From contig NMRB01000541.1 of the NCBI GenBank assembly GCA_002633025.1, positions 154,162 to 218,161 of the forward strand: a stretch of 64,000 nt of DNA. Reading direction: 5' to 3'. This DNA is from Notospermus geniculatus (lineage: Eukaryota > Nemertea > Pilidiophora > Heteronemertea > Lineidae). Both the position numbers and the translations under genes were made by a program. This document shows positions 10,499-20,572 of the stretch, in pieces. The notes beneath the pieces are model-generated. The model worked only from the letters and a program-made list of their open reading frames with translations, made no database searches and was not told the DNA's origin. Positions within the stretch are counted from its first letter, which is position 1; every line of letters starts with the position of its first letter.

Positions 10499-11025
10499 AC
10501 CCGATATTCAATATGGCCGCCAGGAAGACATCTTGGTTTTAGCATTCCGGACCATAACTCAAGAACGGAATGCCCGATTGATCTCATATTTGCATGGTTT
10601 AATGGGGTCGATCAAGGGAGGTTCCCTATCGATTTTTGTTGCGACCCGGTATTCAATATGGCCGCCAGGAAGACATCTTGGTTTTAGCATTCCGGACCAT
10701 AACTCAAGAATGGAATGCCCGATTGATCTCATATTTGCATGGTGTAATGGGGTCCATCGGGGGAGGTTCCCTATCGATTTTGGTTGCGACCTGATATTCA
10801 ATATGGCCGCCAGGAAAACATGTTGGTTTTAGCATTCCGTCCGTACCGTAACTCAAGAACGGGTTGCCTGATTTATTCCATATTTGTATGGTGTAATGGG
10901 CTGGATCGGGGGAGGTTCCCTATCGATTTTAGTTGTGACCCAATATTCAATATGGCTGCCAGGAAGACATCTTTGTTTTTGCATTCCGGATCGTGACTCA
11001 AGAACAGGTGACCCGATATTCAGCG
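10499..11025. repeat. Tandem array with about 145-bp period, 3.6 copies
   Basis: The word ATTCAATATGGCCGCCAGG or its variant starts near 10505, 10651, 10795 and 10942. Each unit also carries TAACTCAAGAACGG, a CATATTTG stretch and GGAGGTTCCCTATCGATTTT. The skeleton (TAACTCAnGAACG, then a TCGATT-like word, then ATGGCCGCCAGG) resembles the units at 22555-22700 and 28100-28900, so this is probably the visible part of another member of that superfamily, truncated by the gap. Confidence 0.9.
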
Positions 11026-11436
11026 TGATGCACCAGAGCGGGGGCATACTTGCAATCGCCCCGATTGCGTTACATCTAGTTTATGCACGCTGTCGAATGA
11101 CAGCTGCCCCAAACACATGAACTGGATCATACCTTCGTGTTTTGAACCTATTGATAGTTAGTCATTATGTACATAATCCGTGAGAACCATTTTGACGCGA
11201 AGTTAATTCAGGAAATAGTCAAAAATTCAGCGATTTTGTCACGGAATCGAAGTACGATTTGTCCCATCTTCACAACACCAAGTGGATGCCCAGCTCTAAT
11301 GAATGACGTCATTGCATGAACGCGATGCTGATTGGGCGAAAGGATTTCTTTCGCCAGTTCCTTACGAAATCGGGCGGATGTCCTCAGAGCATAGTGCGAG
11401 TGAGCGAGCGCGACGCCCTGGGATTCTCAGGATGGT
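11026..11436. other. No recognisable feature
   Basis: Includes a perfect CRE word (TGACGTCA at about 11305) and a run of GAGCGAGCGCGACGCC, but no frame or repeat that I can name. Confidence 0.4.
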
Positions 11437-11875
11437 GTGCCATTCTTTCCTAATCTGTCCTTTGTTATTCTTATGCAACTCCCTAAGCCCGAAGACCTGG
11501 GAGTGTGAAAAATTCACCCTGTCAGGGAATGTAAACCCCAACAGAGTTTAGCCTAGGCCTAGGAAGAGAAGGGTGAATGGGTGTGGACATCTTTCAGGAC
11601 TTATTGATTTATTTGGTTCACGAAAAGCAAAACAGCAAAATCATTTTGCATCAAGAAAATAAAATTGGGAAGGAAGTTTCCACTTCCAGCGAGCTGATTA
11701 GTTATATGGGGTTATGAGCCATATTCTTATAGATTTAAAAAATATTTTTAACCATAAAATGATTTAAAAATCATATATCTAGCGATAGAGCCATAGAGAT
11801 GTATGATACAACCAGTTACATTGTGGAGCTACCAGTATAAAGTTCTCACAAGCCATTCCAACGCAGGGGCGGAAA
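11437..11875 (+). repeat. Composite satellite unit, copy 6
   Basis: The first half is well preserved and very close in sequence to copy 2 (both carry TTTAGCCTAGGCCTAGGAAG). The second half diverges immediately after CAGGGGCGG at 11866-11875. Confidence 0.85.
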
Positions 11876-12623
11876 ATCTTGCGACGGGGGACCTAAATTA
11901 AGCCCTCCAAAAACTGTTCGAGATCGGTAGGGGCTAATTAGCAGAGGGTTTTTCATCCCCGGGCCTAGACCCTAGACCACTTTGTAGACAAAAGGCCAGG
12001 GTGTGGCACGGGTTTTCATGTAGTGTAAACAGGACTATAGATGTGCCACAATTCTAGACCTCCTTTATATCATTGCACAACAATGGTTACAATGTTTGTC
12101 CAGCCAAACATGGACTTTTAAAAAAGGCAGCTCTTCCTCTTGTATGTTGACAGCTGATAAAAGACATTCGACCACATCCTACCACCTCTCTTACCAATCT
12201 GCGAACATCTCACACCATTTTTCTTTCATCCTTTGAAGTGATGTCATGTGTTTGCATGATTCTCGTTACAAATAAACCGACGTGGGTTGAAATCCTACAA
12301 TGTTCCTTCTTAACTATCGACACCACAGAACTGCGATAATAAATTAGTTGGTGACATTTCTGGATTAACCGGGCTGGATTACCGGCAGTGGCAGGCTTTT
12401 GTTCCTCCACGGAATGAAGGTCGCGGGAGGTTAGAGGTTAGTTGGTAGCACGCATATGGAAATCTCATCATATTTGTGAGCCGTGCTGTGAAGTAAACCT
12501 GTGTGTGCTGCCTCATCTGGACGAATTTTGTGGCCATGACATTGCTCACGGACATCATTTGTTCTTATTCTTAATAACATGAAATGAGGTAGTTCTGTTA
12601 TCTCAATATCGCTGTAAAGTTCA
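11876..12623. other. No recognisable feature
   Basis: Weak similarity of 12043-12120 to 8165-8260 suggests decayed satellite spacer; the rest looks unique. Confidence 0.35.
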
Positions 12624-12870
12624 GGGAGCCTTGATAGCCTAGTGGTTATCAGGTCCCCTTAGCAAGCGGCAGGTCTGGGGTTCGAATCCGGGGCCATGTA
12701 GGATTAATCATCCCTGGCTCTTCATGTCTGTCACATGGGACAGTAAGCTGTGGTGCCTTGTACCTTATGCCTTTGCAAGGGCAAGTAAAAGACCCCATCC
12801 GAGTGAGGAACATGAGTAGCTTGTGATGGCCTCTTCTGTATTTATCAGAGCCAATAATGCTACCCCTCAG
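12624..12870 (+). mobile_element. tRNA-derived SINE, family A, copy 2
   Basis: Best-preserved copy. The tRNA-like head has an A box (TAGCCTAGTGGTTATC) and an almost canonical B box (GGGTTCGAATCC). The body has GGACAGTAAGCTGTGG, GGCAAGTAAAAGACC and GTAGCTTGTGATGGCC. It matches 485-714 (minus) along its length and shares its last 60 bp with 14214-14441 (minus). The head is not a functional tRNA gene: the segment between the boxes does not fold into a normal acceptor and anticodon arm by eye. Confidence 0.88.
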
Positions 12871-13341
12871 CCCTGTTGCAAAAATCTAATCCAGATAATA
12901 CTGTAAAGTTCCTTGAGTGCTGTTGCCACTTCATAGATGGCAGTACTGTTCGAGCAATAAATTTATGACTCAAATGCCGGGTACGCCATCTGGATTTAGT
13001 GATCTCACTCAAGGACCTCCGGGGTTTGTTTTAGATAAAAAGTTAAGTGGCATGTCACTATCAGCGCTGTTGTCCTTCGGGTGACAGGTGGGACTCTTGG
13101 TTGGATCAAGATGAAAGGTGATGGAAATGGAGGTAAGAAAGGGCCGAGGTGTTTGCGCTGGGTTCTAGCAAGGTGGTGCCACCTTGTGGATTTGTCCTTT
13201 AACTAACTATCTTATCTGCTACTCAAACGGTCATATTAGTCTTCATGAAATACCATTAGATAACCTTCAGCCTTTACACAAACACAACTTTCAATAGACT
13301 TAAACATTTCTGAAGTCCCAACGTAGAAATTAGATCACCTC
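12871..13341. other. No recognisable feature
   Basis: Holds only a short imperfect palindrome (CAAGGTGG-TG-CCACCTTG near 13171). Confidence 0.4.
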
Positions 13342-13497
13342 ATGTTATTTTTTTGCATCACTACGTCTTCTGCGGCAGCAGTTGAAAGGGTTCTATCTGC
13401 CATTGTCATCATGTACTTGGGAAGAAACCCCATAATGCTGACATCCTCCGCAGAGAAATCTCGGTGGGACAAACTTGATAAAAAAGTCATGAACTAA
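13342..13497 (+). pseudogene. Possible hAT transposase C-terminal relic
   Basis: A frame of about 51 codons from ATG at 13342 to TAA at 13495-13497 reads TTSSAAAVERVLSAI near its start. This resembles the motif (SSA-x-VER-x-FS) of the hAT dimerisation region at the C terminus of hAT transposases. Upstream the frame is closed by a stop, and no zinc finger or catalytic region is visible. It is too short for a gene and no terminal repeats were found nearby. Chance resemblance is possible. Confidence 0.4.
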
Positions 13498-14028
13498 GGA
13501 AGCCCCTCTGAGCGTTTTTTAGAGCAGTGTTTTTGTGTGAAACGTTTTCTTGTGTTTCATTTCTTTCAAATCTTTGCATTTCATCTCAAAATACTCTGAC
13601 ATTTGTGTGATATGGATCAAAACAAGAAAATTGTTTCTGTCATGACTTTTCTCATAGAATGTCTTACTTTCATTCCCTCTTTGGCAAGGAGTTTAACCAA
13701 AGAACAACCAGCCTGTCACTACCCTTTTGTCTGCTGCTATTCATGTCAATTCCTTCTCTTTTTTTCTGGTTAATACACTATGTAGTCGTCCCCCGAGGCA
13801 AGATGTGATATTTGACTGGTAGATAATATCAGTGTTTCAATACAAATAAATCCTATGGGGTAATGTACTTCACTGCAAATGGAAACAAGGAAACAGCCAA
13901 GTCCAGTGGATGTCTTATGTTGTAGCAGCCTGTGGAGGAAAAATGAAAGTACCTCTAAGATCAGAAATGTGCTCCATAAGTGGTGGACCTCCATGTTTGC
14001 ACTACACCACTCTGACCATTATCTTTAA
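13498..14028. other. No recognisable feature
   Basis: Unique. A CACTACACCACTCTGAC word near 13998-14015 is shared with 31785-31802 and may be the stub of a tRNA-like SINE head. Confidence 0.35.
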
Positions 14029-14160
14029 GCCAGCAGCACACCAGGCGATATCGCAAGCAATTTGATCGCCACCGAGCAAAATTGGCTACTGACGCCAGGT
14101 GTGTGTTGGACAGCGATGCATGGAACTCTCACCAGCAATGCTTGCCCAATATCAGTCGAT
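14029..14160 (+). repeat. Dispersed repeat shared with 2651-2760
   Basis: Same ordered words as at 2651: TAAGCCAGCAGCACAC, GATATCGCAAGC, GCCACCGAGCAAA and GGACAGCGATG. It lies only about 55 bp from a SINE (14214-14441) that contains the same module in the opposite orientation. Confidence 0.65.
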
Positions 14161-14213
14161 GCCAAAACTGATATGGCCTAGTCTGTGGTGGCTGGTGAGA
14201 AGATGGCTAGCGG

Positions 14214-14441
14214 TATTTGTATTTGTATTTGTATTTCATTTTTCCGTCAGGGCCGACGCTATAGCATTATTGGCCCTGGTAAGTACGGAGGAGGCCATCA
14301 CAAGTTACTCAGCGGTCAGATCGCTTGTGGTATCGCCTGGTGTGTTGCTGACTTTAGCCTCTCACAAAGGAATCACACCTGAAGCTTGAACCCTCAACCT
14401 CAGATGTGACAGGAGTTGCTTTTACCACTGCATCACTGACA
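14214..14441 (-). mobile_element. tRNA-derived SINE, chimeric body
   Basis: On the minus strand: an A-box-like stretch (TGCAGTGGTAAAAGC), a B-box-like stretch (GAGGGTTCAAGC), then a middle segment with GCAACACACCAGGCGAT that belongs to the 2651/14029 repeat. The tail (AACTTGTGATGGCCTCCTCC, then CCAATAATGCT) matches family A. It ends in a short tandem tail of ATACAA units, typical of SINE 3' ends. Confidence 0.8.
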
Positions 14442-15404
14442 ATTCAGTAAATAATGTCTTAGTGTAGTCTTGTTATAAAAACACAAGTGTCCCTACCAAT
14501 AAGAATGTACCGGTAACATATATAGTCCCTTTAACAGTCATCCATTCCATCCTGGTCGTCGTAGCCTCTACTTGTTGTTGTCAGACTCTTGTGGGTTAAT
14601 TTTCTAGTGGACATCAATTCAGGATCTGCTTAATGGCTCAATAATCTAATTGGTCTGGTTGCTAAGCAACACTTTGATCTATCACTTTGACAGATTGAGT
14701 CTGAGATTGGCACCTCCACACAAACAGGTCGCTAATTTACTTGTCTCTGCATTTGTTTAATGCTCGCGAGTTTTTCATTGATTCTAATTAGGTTAGGTGA
14801 TGGAAAAGTATTGAAAATGTCTCCGGTTTCACCTCATTGCTCGGGCAAACATTGACAGAAACGTCCCTTGTTTCGGCAAACTCACTCTTTCTGGTCAAGG
14901 TCGCACTTATCAGAAATCATCATTCCATTCGTGGTAGCTGTTCAAAATCCTGTACCTCCAGCAGCCAAAAAGGGGGCGCTTCCTGTTCCACCTTCTTTCC
15001 TCACCATGATGATGCCACTGCTGGGAAGGAAGCCTGCTGCTGGACATGGTTTCTTCACTTTAGCCCTTTTCACCCCGAGGCCCATCAGGGTCTTCGGGGT
15101 ATTGTCATCACGTTGGCGTCTGTCTGCCTGTCGTCGGCGTCACGCAAAAACGACGTGAACGCTCTAACTTGAGAATGCTTCGGAATTTTCATTACACTAG
15201 CTCGGTTGAAGCACGCTGAGCTCGACCCTGACTGAGTCTGCTTTGAATTCATATGGGACAGTTTACACTACCAGTTGGTACCAGGACAAGCTGGCTCAAC
15301 CTGTTTATGTTTGGCAAAATTATACCGAACTGTGGACCGAACACGGTAAAATTTAGTAGTATGGGGCTTTTGTCTTCATACCATACTTCCTTTGCCTATA
15401 GAGG
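14442..15404. other. No recognisable feature
   Basis: Nearly 1 kb of unique sequence. Overlapping frames of about 100 codons at 14837-15172 show no domain that I recognise and no coding bias. Confidence 0.4.
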
Positions 15405-15535
15405 ACGTGCAGCGACGATTATGACGTCACCGCGACGCCGAGATGCCGCCATGTTGGACGGCACGTCCAACGCGTTCGCAGCGTCAAATGACGTCCAACA
15501 TGGCTGACGTGCGAATTATAACGTCAGTGATGATG
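15405..15535. other. CpG-rich palindromic segment with CRE and YY1-like words
   Basis: Contains TGACGTCA (CRE consensus) at about 15421, GCCGCCATGTTGG (close to the YY1 consensus in reverse) and an inverted copy, CGTCCAACATGGC. The arms GCCATGTTGGACG and CGTCCAACATGGC surround a CpG-rich loop. It could be a promoter-like CpG segment or the core of a short inverted-repeat element. Confidence 0.5.
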
Positions 15536-16149
15536 TCACATGCACATGGTCTATTGCCACCATTAAGATGTTTGGACCCATGACCTCTTAACGGGTTCAT
15601 TCCTGCCACTAGACCATTACTCCTCGTCCCCCATCCTGAGCTCTCATATGTCGCAGTCTCGAGCCGGATAGAAGTGGGAGGCAAATATTGACCTCCGATT
15701 TCAAGCCACCTTAGTCCGCTATCCAATCAAATGTCGAGTACCGGCCTTGATACCTGCGTGGGACATTGCCCCGTTGGTCCGTATCAGTAAGAGGGGTGGA
15801 TAAATACCTTGGTTGCTAAGGAAATGTGGACATCGAAGTGGCAATTTTTCCCCCAAGGTCAACTTTTCAAGGAAGGCAGGTCATTGTTTATCTGTTTATC
15901 TGTTCATTGTTTATCATTGTTTATCCTGTCTACACAGGTTAGTTCCACATTCGGGTTTCAGCTCAGTCTTTTCTAGAGTTTCAGATTGTAAAGTTCCACT
16001 TGAAAAAGACCCCGGTTGGGGTCGAAAATTCGTGAATTCTGGAGATTGACTTCTTGCTTATTATCATTTTGTGTGTCAATTTTGTGCTATTCTGTATCTT
16101 GGATCATTGTTTATCTAATGTAGATCTTGAAGGTCAAAGCTTGGGAGTA
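15536..16149. other. No recognisable feature
   Basis: Includes a short repeat of TGTTTATCTGTTCATTG at 15888-15925 and a hairpin (CCCCGGTTGGGG at 16011); nothing else seen. Confidence 0.4.
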
Positions 16150-16393
16150 ATAGACGATTCTCAAATTAGCAGATCTTTGCACTCTGCGAGATTTCAACCA
16201 CAACCTCGGTCGGAAAACGGGTGACGCGACCCAATCCATGATTCAGCTATGGTTGACTCTGACGCAACGTCTTCGACGTCACTCTCGTGGGGTTCTCTGC
16301 GTCATGTCATTCAGTTTCAGACCGAGGTTGTGCTTGAGATTTCAGCGGAAGTGCGCAGATCTTTGTCACTTACATCAATTTGAGAATGGTCTA
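16150..16393 (+). mobile_element. 245-bp MITE with TAGAC ends, copy 1
   Basis: Begins TAGACGATTCTCAAATT and ends AATTTGAGAATGGTCTA. It contains CATGATTCAGC, CGTCTTCGACGTCAC and TCAGTTTCAGACCGAGGTTG, which are also present at 24380-24624, 55019-55263 (inverted) and 58517-58680. The arms are long imperfect inverted repeats. The flanking dinucleotides here (AA and CA) do not match. Confidence 0.85.
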
Positions 16394-17059
16394 CAATACC
16401 AGCTCCTCCAGCCCACAAAGTTCAAAGACGAGACTTTCTGTATAGTAAACGGTTGTGTTAACCACGAAATCATGGTGGCTACTTACCAACCACCTCAGCA
16501 AACGGACAGAAAGCAGTTGAACTACAAAACTTAATCAAATTACTTTTTTCACTTACTTGAAATCGAGAGCAGTAGGATACTTCAAGGAACTCGAAGAAGA
16601 CGTAGAAAAAATTTGCTTTGCTCAGTGAAATGTTGGTAATTAGTGTTGTAGACGCCACAAAAACCAACCACTCATGCACAATCTTTTGATCAGGAATCAA
16701 AGAACAAAAACAAAGGAGGTATCGTCTTTGGTTTATTAGATTGTCGTAAATGTTATTGGTCATAATGAGGACAACATCAACTCTAAAGAGTTACACGTTG
16801 AGGCACGTTTGATCTGCGAATAGCTACAGACGCAGGCCGAAGAAAAAGTTGTAATCAGTGTCTAGTGAACTCTGAGCCCTTGTTCGTGATGGCCGGGTGA
16901 GTTAGGTTGTGATTAGTTCCTACTGCAGGTCGTAAGAACACCTCAAAGACGATATTGGCGCGTAAAATCTGGAGGCATGGATGGTACCGGGAATGGCGTT
17001 GTGGCAGATCTACTCATTGATATACTGGCAACGCGAGAACTTTTAAACAACTTGCAGTT
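16394..17059. other. No recognisable feature
   Basis: Unique sequence without a credible frame. Confidence 0.4.
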
Positions 17060-17357
17060 AAAAAGTTAAAGTTGAAGTTTGGGTTTATAGTCTGATACCA
17101 ACAACGGTAGAGGTTCTCATCCAACTTTACACTTTAACCCCAGTCTATCCTGAAACCTTTCAGTAGAACTCAGATGAGCTGCTCATTCAGCGCTACAATC
17201 TGAGCATTTCCGACCGGTACCCATTTATACATCGGGGTGGAGAGAGGCCAGTGAGGCAAAGAGACTTGCCCAAAGTCTCACGCCGCAGTGGGATTCGAAC
17301 CTGGGACCCTCTGATTGCCAGTCGGAGACCCGAATCACGACACCACCGGGCTCCTCA
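17060..17357 (-). mobile_element. tRNA-derived SINE, family B, full length
   Basis: On the minus strand, from 17357: an A-box-like stretch (GGTGTCGTGATTCGGGTC), a canonical B box (CAGGTTCGAATCCC), then TGAGACTTTGGGCAAGTCTC and TTTGCCTCACTGGCC. The tail (AACCTCTACCG, CAGACTATAAACCC, CTTTAACTTTT) ends near 17060. A head copy lies at 33298-33403 and a tail-only copy at 54237-54335, which together confirm the element's extent. Confidence 0.85.
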
Positions 17358-17819
17358 ATGAAGTTCTTAAACCTTGATAGCACGGCGGTAGTTTTGCCTG
17401 ATCCTAGTCCATGTAGCGTTAAGACACGACAAAGACGACTCCTCGCTCTGCCCGGTCTTTGATGATTACGAATCATTCAAAGCGGAGACCAAACACGACG
17501 CTGCGGCCTAATCAAAGGTGTGCCACTCAATGATTCACAGCAAAAGAATCAACAATCTTTTCCTCTTCATTACCTCCTAACGTCTGCTTTGTTCTCAAAC
17601 ATTTACGACAAAGAAATCCTCATTTTGCTCCGACTGACTGGCTCTGAGTCCTGATCGTTGTTGGCAAACAAGCCTGAGATCTTGAAGGTCTTCAGCGAGA
17701 CCTTGACTTCACAGCTCAACATTTTTTGTCTCCGTTACATCTTATATATCAAAAGAGACGTCACATTTTGTCTCACTAATCTTGGAGATCACATCAAATG
17801 AAGTGATATGGAGAAAGAA
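17358..17819. other. No recognisable feature
   Basis: Could contain decayed upstream sequence of the reverse-transcriptase relic that follows, but no frame is readable. Confidence 0.3.
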
Positions 17820-18265
17820 GCTGGGTTTGACAGCCATATTGGACGCATCTTTGATTTCTCTTTCTGCCGTATTTGCCAGTTCATGAAGCATCTTCCCAAC
17901 ATGCCCTACTCAACAATCTAGGTGACCTACTTCATAAAAGATCATGTTCTGTTCCTGCTGACAGTTGTACCTGTGAGAATATGTCACTGAGTTATGGAGT
18001 CCCACAGGGTTGCTCGCTTTGGCCAGATTTCATTACAGTCTAAACTACAGGTGTTGTTGTGGCTCATCTCAACATCTTATATGCCAAGAATGTTTTGTTG
18101 TAGTACTTTGTTACCCAGAGGTGTTGTTTCTTAGGCAAGTGACTGCGATAGACCACAACCTAACTATAGATCTTGATGGTCATAAAAGTACATGGATGAT
18201 GTCTTCCAAAGTCGGTTTTCACAGCCTTTCTAAGTCTTCTCTAGTTGCCTTTCCGACCAATCTTC
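17820..18265 (+). pseudogene. Relic of a CR1-like non-LTR reverse transcriptase
   Basis: From about 17903 to 18047 one frame reads a stretch containing LGDLLHKRS and DSCTCENMSLSYGVPQG, followed by CSLWPDF. YGVPQG, preceded by a loosely conserved R-x-V-x-V-type strand and followed by a degraded SVLGP-like stretch, is a core motif of CR1/L2-type reverse transcriptases. A TAA stop follows at about 18041. Beyond it, a shifted reading gives a weak counterpart of the YADD region (ILYAK), where the catalytic residues are lost. No endonuclease or 3' end is visible. It is a dead fragment. Confidence 0.65.
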
Positions 18266-18270
18266 ATGTA

Positions 18271-19284
18271 CACCCTTAATCAAAAGTAAATGCACAGCTA
18301 ATAAACTTAAATATTTCCCAAAATCTTCAGCGGATCAACCTTTGCTTTTTACGGCAATTACTTAGGGCATCAAGACACATTTTGAGACCAAAAATATCAT
18401 GAACTTGCATGAGTTGTATTTTTGACAAAAGTTTGAAATTTCCGTAAAAAAGTGTGATTTTCAATCGCATATTTTTTAGAAGTGAAACCGACGTCACTTT
18501 AAAGCCTGTTTGTTTCCCAGCAAAATTATTTTTTCAGGTCGAAAAAATTCCATGGTGAACAGAAGTTACAGAGCATTTTCCAAAATGAATTTCATTCGGT
18601 TTACCAGTCAAGTCGGGGCTATTCCTTCCGTCTCATTTAGATCTACCCAGCCTGCTGAATATTGTGAATAGGCCTATTCATGGCCTAGTCAACAATAGTT
18701 ACTCCTGATGACATTCCATCGAGTAATCCAAGGCCAGGCGGTCTTTTGTGTGAGATGAGTGCCGGTGTCACCTTTCGTAATTCCTCCTTACAATTCCTTA
18801 CCAATGAAGGCAGGAGAGCCTACGTAACTTCTTACGGAATTGACCCCATTTACTAACTTGACCTACGATGAATGGGACTTATTATTCCGTGAGCTTGGTC
18901 TTGGGACAATAAGGAAAGGTCGACTATAAAATAAGACTTGAACTGGTGACTGGCGTTTCGACCGAAACTTTCGAATAAATTCTTCATAATTACGACATGG
19001 AAGCTCCAATTGAAAATTTGAAAATTTATTCGTGTATAGAAACAAGAAAGCTTTAAAATGACGTTGGTTTCACTTCAAAAAAATATGCGATTGAAAATCA
19101 CACTTTTTTATAGAAATTTCGAACTTTTGTCAAAAATACAACTCATGCAAGTTCATGATATTTTTGGTCTCAAAATGTATCTTGATGCCCTAAATAACTG
19201 CCGTGAAAAGCAAAGGTTGATCCGCTGAAGATTTTGGGAAATATTTAAGTTTATTAGCTGTGCATTTACTTTTGATTAAGGGTG
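18271..19284. mobile_element. 1,014-bp foldback element with TA target duplication
   Basis: The left arm (18271 to about 18505) and right arm (about 19050 to 19284) are long near-perfect inverted repeats. They start CACCCTTAATCAAAAGTAAA and contain AAATATTTCCCAAAATCTTC and CATGAACTTGCATGAG (the reverse on the right). TA flanks both ends (18269-18270 and 19285-19286). The interior (18510-19050) has no transposase-like frame; it contains GTTTCGGTCGAAACGCC in reverse near 18950. Consistent with a non-autonomous Tc1/mariner-type foldback. Confidence 0.9.
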
Positions 19285-19310
19285 TACATGTACACATCAT
19301 CATTTGATAA

Positions 19311-19461
19311 AGAGACACTGGATGAAAAAAAATTAAATCAAATTCAAAAATATAATTAAATTAAAAATAAAATAAAATAAAAATAAAATAGAATTTAAAA
19401 AATTAAAAATAAAATAAAAATAAAGTTTAAAATAAAAAATAAAAGAGACACTGGATGAAAA
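19311..19461. mobile_element. A-rich retroposon tail flanked by an 18-bp target duplication
   Basis: The direct repeat AGAGACACTGGATGAAAA occurs at 19311-19328 and 19444-19461. Between them lie 115 bp of almost pure A and T, mostly AAATA and AAAAT units. This is what a LINE-mediated insertion truncated to its tail would leave. Slippage expansion of an A-rich site would not by itself duplicate the flank. Confidence 0.75.
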
Positions 19462-20459
19462 CGGTTAAAAGGAAATAAGAAATTTGCGACATTTTCGACC
19501 AATGAGATCATCTCCTCGTTAGTGCTGACATAACCCCAGAGATTAACAGATAATAAAGCCATTTTAACCTGCGAAAGTGTCGCACTTGAAGAAGTTTTGT
19601 GCTGAAGTAATAGAACCAAAGAGTCCTGGTGAGAGGAGAAATTAAAGAAAACACCCCCTGCTCTCAAAGACAATAAGATTAAAGAATGTCTCAGAGTTTA
19701 TTGCCTCAAGTGTTGGACTCACTTTTTTCTGTGTGTTTGTTTTTTTCTTTATTACTCATCCCCCTGGGAGGAAGTGTTTGATACAAGTCTGCGACGTATT
19801 GATTTTGTTTTATTCCTTTCAAATCTTATGTTTCTTTTTCACTCGGGAAATTGGATACTGGCGTCTAGCGGAGACGAAGGTGTTTGTGTATCGATGCTAT
19901 TTTCTTTCAACTTGCGTTAGATGCCGAAACATGACCCGGTGTGATTGCCAACACGTCATCTGGTATGGTCATGTTTTGGGTTTCTTTAGTGCCTAAATCT
20001 GATACTTCTGCAGGAAAAAATCAAGGAGATGCTGCCAGGATGAGGTCAGCATGTCTTGGGTCTCAAAATACAGCAAAGATCCAAGGGAAGTTTGTATTAC
20101 GTCATTCACCCACTGACTAACCACACCTAACATGATAGGGACCAACATGCTATATTATTGAGGTGAATGTGGTAACCTCAGTGACCAAGATGGTTTTTAT
20201 GCAGCTCTTTGGTCGGATGCAACAAAATTCTCCCAAGTTTCTTGACGGACTTCACATACAAAAGTAGAAATTATCATCCCCATCCAACAAACAGCTGCTC
20301 TTTGCTCAATCTTTCCTAGGGCTTGATGGCATTCTTAGTCAAGGCCAGGCCAGCGCCTCATCTCTACTGGTCTGGCTGTTTCATTGGCTGAAGCTCTGAA
20401 CATCCCGCAGTCAACTTCCCAGCATCACTATGACAACAACATATAGTCCAGTCGGTGTC
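19462..20459. other. No recognisable feature
   Basis: About 1 kb of unique sequence; a T-rich stretch near 19730-19760 and no credible exon. Confidence 0.4.
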
Positions 20460-20572
20460 TTCCCATTTCGCCCTTTCCCAATTCGCCCCCTAATGGTTAT
20501 TGGTTAGGGTTAGCTACCAGTATTTAATGGATTTACTGTTAGGGGGCGAAATGGGAAGGGGCGAAGTGGGAA
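20460..20572. mobile_element. 113-bp MITE with TTCCCATTTCGCCC ends
   Basis: Left arm TTCCCATTTCGCCC then CCCAATTCGCCCCCTAA; right arm TTAGGGGGCGAAATGGGAAG then GGGGCGAAGTGGGAA. The loop is AT-rich. No target duplication is obvious. Words like AATTCGTCCC at 46856-46890 may be a distant relative. Confidence 0.8.

Noticed and set aside
9963-10832. Frames of up to 289 codons near 10 kb
   Set aside because: They run through the N gap and then through a 145-bp tandem repeat; the protein reading is meaningless.
12624-12700. Functional tRNA gene
   Set aside because: A and B boxes are present, but the clover-leaf arms do not pair properly and the segment is the head of a multi-copy SINE.
15253-15507. 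84-codon frame over the CpG-rich palindrome
   Set aside because: Composition follows the palindrome; no start context, splice signal or domain.
17270-17357. Functional tRNA gene on the minus strand
   Set aside because: Same reasoning: it is the head of SINE family B, with a second copy at 33298-33403.
18194-18210. YMDD-like reading as a reverse-transcriptase active site
   Set aside because: It is in a different frame from YGVPQG, lies beyond the expected distance and is followed soon by a stop; probably coincidence.
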